Source of the DNA: Ilumatobacteraceae bacterium
GTDB taxonomy: Bacteria > Actinomycetota > Acidimicrobiia > Acidimicrobiales > Ilumatobacteraceae
NCBI GenBank assembly: GCA_019090765.1
Contig: JAHRVJ010000285.1
Coordinates: 1-15,872, forward strand
DNA: 15,872 nt
Direction: 5' to 3'
This document shows positions 14,081-15,872 of this stretch, piece by piece (within the stretch, counting starts at the first letter, position 1; each line of letters starts with the position of its first letter). Both the position numbers and the translations under genes were made by a program. The notes beneath the pieces were generated by a model. The model worked only from the letters and a program-made list of their open reading frames with translations, had not been told where the DNA came from and ran no database searches.

Positions 14081-14094
14081 CTGCGCTCTACTTG
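14074..14094. terminator. Hairpin between convergent genes, containing both stop codons
   Basis: CAAGTAG (14074-14080) pairs exactly with CTACTTG (14088-14094) around a 7-base loop. The plus-strand TAG of the transglutaminase gene and the minus-strand TAG of the crotonase gene lie in the two arms. A bidirectional transcript end is plausible, but the stem is short, there is no T-tract, and two facing TAG codons give three of the seven pairs for free. Confidence 0.3.
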
Positions 14095-14846
14095 GCGCGT
14101 TTGGAGATCCGCGCCTTGAGGGCCGCGATCCGCTCCGCGAACCACGGCTGCTGGGTACTCCAGAGTTGCGGTTCGAGCTCGCGTTGCACTGCCGATGCGT
14201 GATCGTCGATATCGGCCATTGCCTGGATGGTCTTCTTGGTCACGATGGCAAGTTCTCGTGGGGCTGAAGCCGCGCTGGCGGCCATGGAGTGAGCCACGGA
14301 AAGTAGATCCTGGGCCGGAACACACTGGTAGGCGAGCCCCACCCGCTCGGCCTCGCGCCCATCGAGAACCTGACCGAACACAACGGCGGCCATTGCAGCT
14401 TGCGGACCTACAATGCGGCGCAACATCCAGGTGTGCCCACCGCCGGGATGAATGCCGAGCTGCAAGAACCGCGTGTCAAGCTTGGCATTGTCGGCAACAA
14501 CGCGAACATCGCACCCCAGCGCCAGATTCATTCCCGCGCCGACGGCCGCACCGTTTACCGCCGCCAACGTTGGTAGCGGGCTCCGAGCAATACGTAGAAA
14601 GCCCTCGTAAATCACTCCGAGGCTGTCGCCGGTGGCCTCAGCGAGATTGCCGAGGTTGGCACCCGCACAAAACGCTGGTGGGGTTCCGGTAACGACCACC
14701 GCACCAACGTCTTCGTTGGCCTCAAAGGAGTCCATCGCCGAGATTATTTCGGCCACCATCGGGGCAGTCAGCGTATTGCGTTCGTCGGGGTTGTTGAGCG
14801 TCAGCGTTGCTACGCCGTCGGCGATGTCAGTTATCACGAGGGGCAT
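14088..14846 (-). CDS. Enoyl-CoA hydratase/isomerase-family (crotonase) protein
   Basis: A 252-residue crotonase-fold protein acting on acyl-CoA thioesters. The first oxyanion-hole motif is FCAGANL (59-65), the second is in NGAAVGAGMNLALGCD (98-113), and LGIHPGGGHTW (130-140) follows. The two glutamates of classical enoyl-CoA hydratase (Glu144 and Glu164 of the rat enzyme) correspond by position to Asn107 and Phe127, so simple hydration by the classical mechanism is unlikely; isomerase, hydrolase or lyase chemistry is possible. The wording VGAGMNLAL..CDVRV and DTRFLQLGIHPGGGHTW is a known actinobacterial crotonase style. The ATG is well placed at the domain start; CAGACT 7 bases upstream could be a weak -10 box. 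Convergent with the transglutaminase gene (7-base gap) and divergent from the next gene. Confidence 0.9.
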   Translation of the reverse strand: MPLVITDIADGVATLTLNNPDERNTLTAPMVAEIISAMDSFEANEDVGAVVVTGTPPAFCAGANLGNLAEATGDSLGVIYEGFLRIARSPLPTLAAVNGAAVGAGMNLALGCDVRVVADNAKLDTRFLQLGIHPGGGHTWMLRRIVGPQAAMAAVVFGQVLDGREAERVGLAYQCVPAQDLLSVAHSMAASAASAPRELAIVTKKTIQAMADIDDHASAVQRELEPQLWSTQQPWFAERIAALKARISKRAK

Positions 14847-14884
14847 AGAAGCCAGTCTGGCACAGCGGCGGGATTAGTCTCCCG

Positions 14885-15511
14885 GTGACCATGCTGGACC
14901 ATGTATTCACCGATGCAATCAGTGCGCTTCGTGATGCATTCGAGTCAGCCTTCCTCGAACGACAGGCATTCGAGGAGCATTTCCAAGCCGATGTACTACT
15001 CGGCGATCTAACATGGGAAACGAGCTACGGCCTTCCTGGCGAGGGCGAACCGCCACGAATCTTCGCTCACATCACCTTCGATTGGCCCGCCTGGAGCCAG
15101 GCCGCCTATCGCCAGTGGTACGTCGAAGAGGTCCTAGAGCGCCAGCCTGCGATCGAAATGGAAATTGTGCTCCGCGTCCAGCAGCTCGCGCAACCCCCTG
15201 ATCCCGAACTCCTCTACGCCACTGTCCCCGAACACAGCCCATCAGTTGGCGGCGACCGGCTTGAACGTGCTGGCCTAACATCGGAAATTGCTCACGCCGA
15301 CACCTTGGTCAACCCCAATGATCCACACACCTCCTACGCTGCTGAAGTCACGTACGAGGGGCTATACGAATTGGCAGAGCAAACAGTCGCCGACGGCACA
15401 AACACCCTGCTCGACGAACACTTCGGAGTCCTGGGTGGTTGGATTGCTGCGACGCTGGTGAAGCTCGGCGATCTACAGCTGAGCTTCCTCCCGACCAACG
15501 GCACCGCTTGA
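14885..15511 (+). CDS. Acidic protein of unknown function
   Basis: A protein of 208 residues (GTG 14885) or 206 (ATG 14891) that I do not recognise. It is acidic, soluble, without signal peptide or membrane helix, and has no cysteine. Visible features: an amphipathic N-terminal helix (about 3-35), a Trp/Tyr-rich stretch (HITFDWPAWSQAAYRQWYVE, about 62-81), a middle strand (AIEMEIVLRVQQLAQPPDP) and a C-terminal helix pair (YEGLYELAEQTVADGTNTLLDEHF). The evenly acidic, well-structured composition and uninterrupted length support a real gene. TAGTCT lies 4 bases before the GTG and 10 before the ATG, so neither start has the ideal leaderless spacing. Divergent from the crotonase gene by under 45 bases, convergent with the SGNH hydrolase gene. 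No function is proposed. Confidence 0.75.
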   Translation: MTMLDHVFTDAISALRDAFESAFLERQAFEEHFQADVLLGDLTWETSYGLPGEGEPPRIFAHITFDWPAWSQAAYRQWYVEEVLERQPAIEMEIVLRVQQLAQPPDPELLYATVPEHSPSVGGDRLERAGLTSEIAHADTLVNPNDPHTSYAAEVTYEGLYELAEQTVADGTNTLLDEHFGVLGGWIAATLVKLGDLQLSFLPTNGTA

Positions 15512-15521
15512 TCTAACGCTG

Positions 15522-15872
15522 CTAGATGGCGGCACCCAATTCGCGGAGGGCGTCACGAACCGCCTGTGCGATATCGAGCGCAAGGATCTCCGCGCCAGTC
15601 GTGTTCAAGTGGAATCCGTCGCCAGCGCGCACATCCTTACCTTCGCCGTCACGAGGGTCGATTACGAACTCCGCCCACCCGCCATCGCGGCCCGAGAATC
15701 GTAACCAGGTGTCGATGAAGACCACGTCGGGGTGTTCTTCCGCCGCGGCCTTAGCAGCCCGATCCTGCACCGCCATTCGAGCGGTCACTTCCGGATTGTC
15801 GTCGTTGGGGATGCCCACCCAAATGACCTTTCTGCCACCTTCAAGAAGCGTCTCCATCACTGCTGATGCGCG
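15522..15872 (-). CDS. SGNH/GDSL-type hydrolase (DUF459-like), C-terminal part
   Basis: The last 116 or so residues of a SGNH-fold hydrolase whose start lies right of the window; the frame is open to the final base. Visible are VIWVGIPNDDNP (block III-like strand), a middle strand VVFIDTWLRFSGRDGG, and GDGFHLNTTGAEILA with the catalytic D-x-x-H (block V). The order and wording resemble DUF459 proteins of actinobacteria, often periplasmic esterases or O-acetyl-modifying enzymes of cell-wall or exopolysaccharide. The GDS block with the catalytic Ser is out of view, so activity cannot be judged. A GTG at 15858-15860 and an ATG just after it are in frame but would cut the fold in half, hence the partial call. 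Convergent with the acidic unknown gene, 10 bases apart. Confidence 0.82.
   Translation of the reverse strand, partial: RASAVMETLLEGGRKVIWVGIPNDDNPEVTARMAVQDRAAKAAAEEHPDVVFIDTWLRFSGRDGGWAEFVIDPRDGEGKDVRAGDGFHLNTTGAEILALDIAQAVRDALRELGAAI

Noticed and set aside
15511..15527. ATCTA/TAGAT inverted repeat between the last two convergent genes
   Set aside because: Five AT-rich pairs, no T-tract, and the arms largely reflect the stop codons.
1..15872. Search for tRNA, rRNA, CRISPR arrays, insertion sequences and riboswitches
   Set aside because: By reading, no cloverleaf with the conserved T-loop, no spaced direct repeats, no transposase and no recognisable riboswitch core were found; small RNAs cannot be excluded without covariance search.

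Overview
The window is a GC-rich bacterial chromosome segment that looks like Actinomycetota, most likely Acidimicrobiia or a close relative. This rests on the DUF501 gene, the TgpA/DUF58/MoxR cluster, an actinobacterial style of XdhC pair, the crotonase subfamily, and several genes that appear to start without a leader (a TANNNT -10 box 6-8 bases before the start codon and no Shine-Dalgarno). The phylum call is inferred from protein style, not from a marker gene.

Left and centre (1-9458) hold the maturation half of an aerobic carbon-monoxide dehydrogenase (Cox) or related molybdenum hydroxylase locus. The window opens inside coxM, the FAD subunit, whose 3' end is not followed by coxS or coxL, so the structural genes probably lie to the left in S-L-M order. 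A PAP2-type membrane phosphatase and a convergent, slightly overlapping SDR without the usual Tyr/Lys pair separate coxM from the accessory genes: coxD (MoxR-type AAA+ ATPase), coxE (VWA protein), an XdhC pair split over two overlapping genes and preceded by a possible nine-residue leader peptide, then, after a convergent NlpC/P60 cell-wall hydrolase, a MobA/MocA-like cytidylyltransferase and coxG (SRPBCC protein with a C-terminal membrane tail). Together these would make the cytidylylated Mo cofactor (MobA-like), hold and modify it (XdhC pair), remodel the active site (CoxD/CoxE) and connect the enzyme to the membrane (CoxG). coxG is translationally coupled to DUF501, half of a Ppx/GppA-type domain, and a RimJ-like acetyltransferase.

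The right side (9462-14080) has a small, very basic unknown protein with a perfect Shine-Dalgarno on the minus strand, divergent from a second MoxR ATPase that is followed at once by a 1033-residue fusion of a DUF58 protein with a TgpA-type membrane transglutaminase. DUF58 and TgpA are usually separate genes.

The end (14088-15872) holds an enoyl-CoA hydratase-like protein lacking both classical glutamates, an unrecognised acidic 206-208 aa protein, and the C-terminal part of an SGNH/DUF459-type hydrolase that runs off the window. No tRNA, rRNA, CRISPR, insertion sequence or phage gene was seen. No stretch over 300 bases lacks a gene; the largest gap (9801-10014) carries only the Shine-Dalgarno of the small basic gene and an unclear promoter for moxR.
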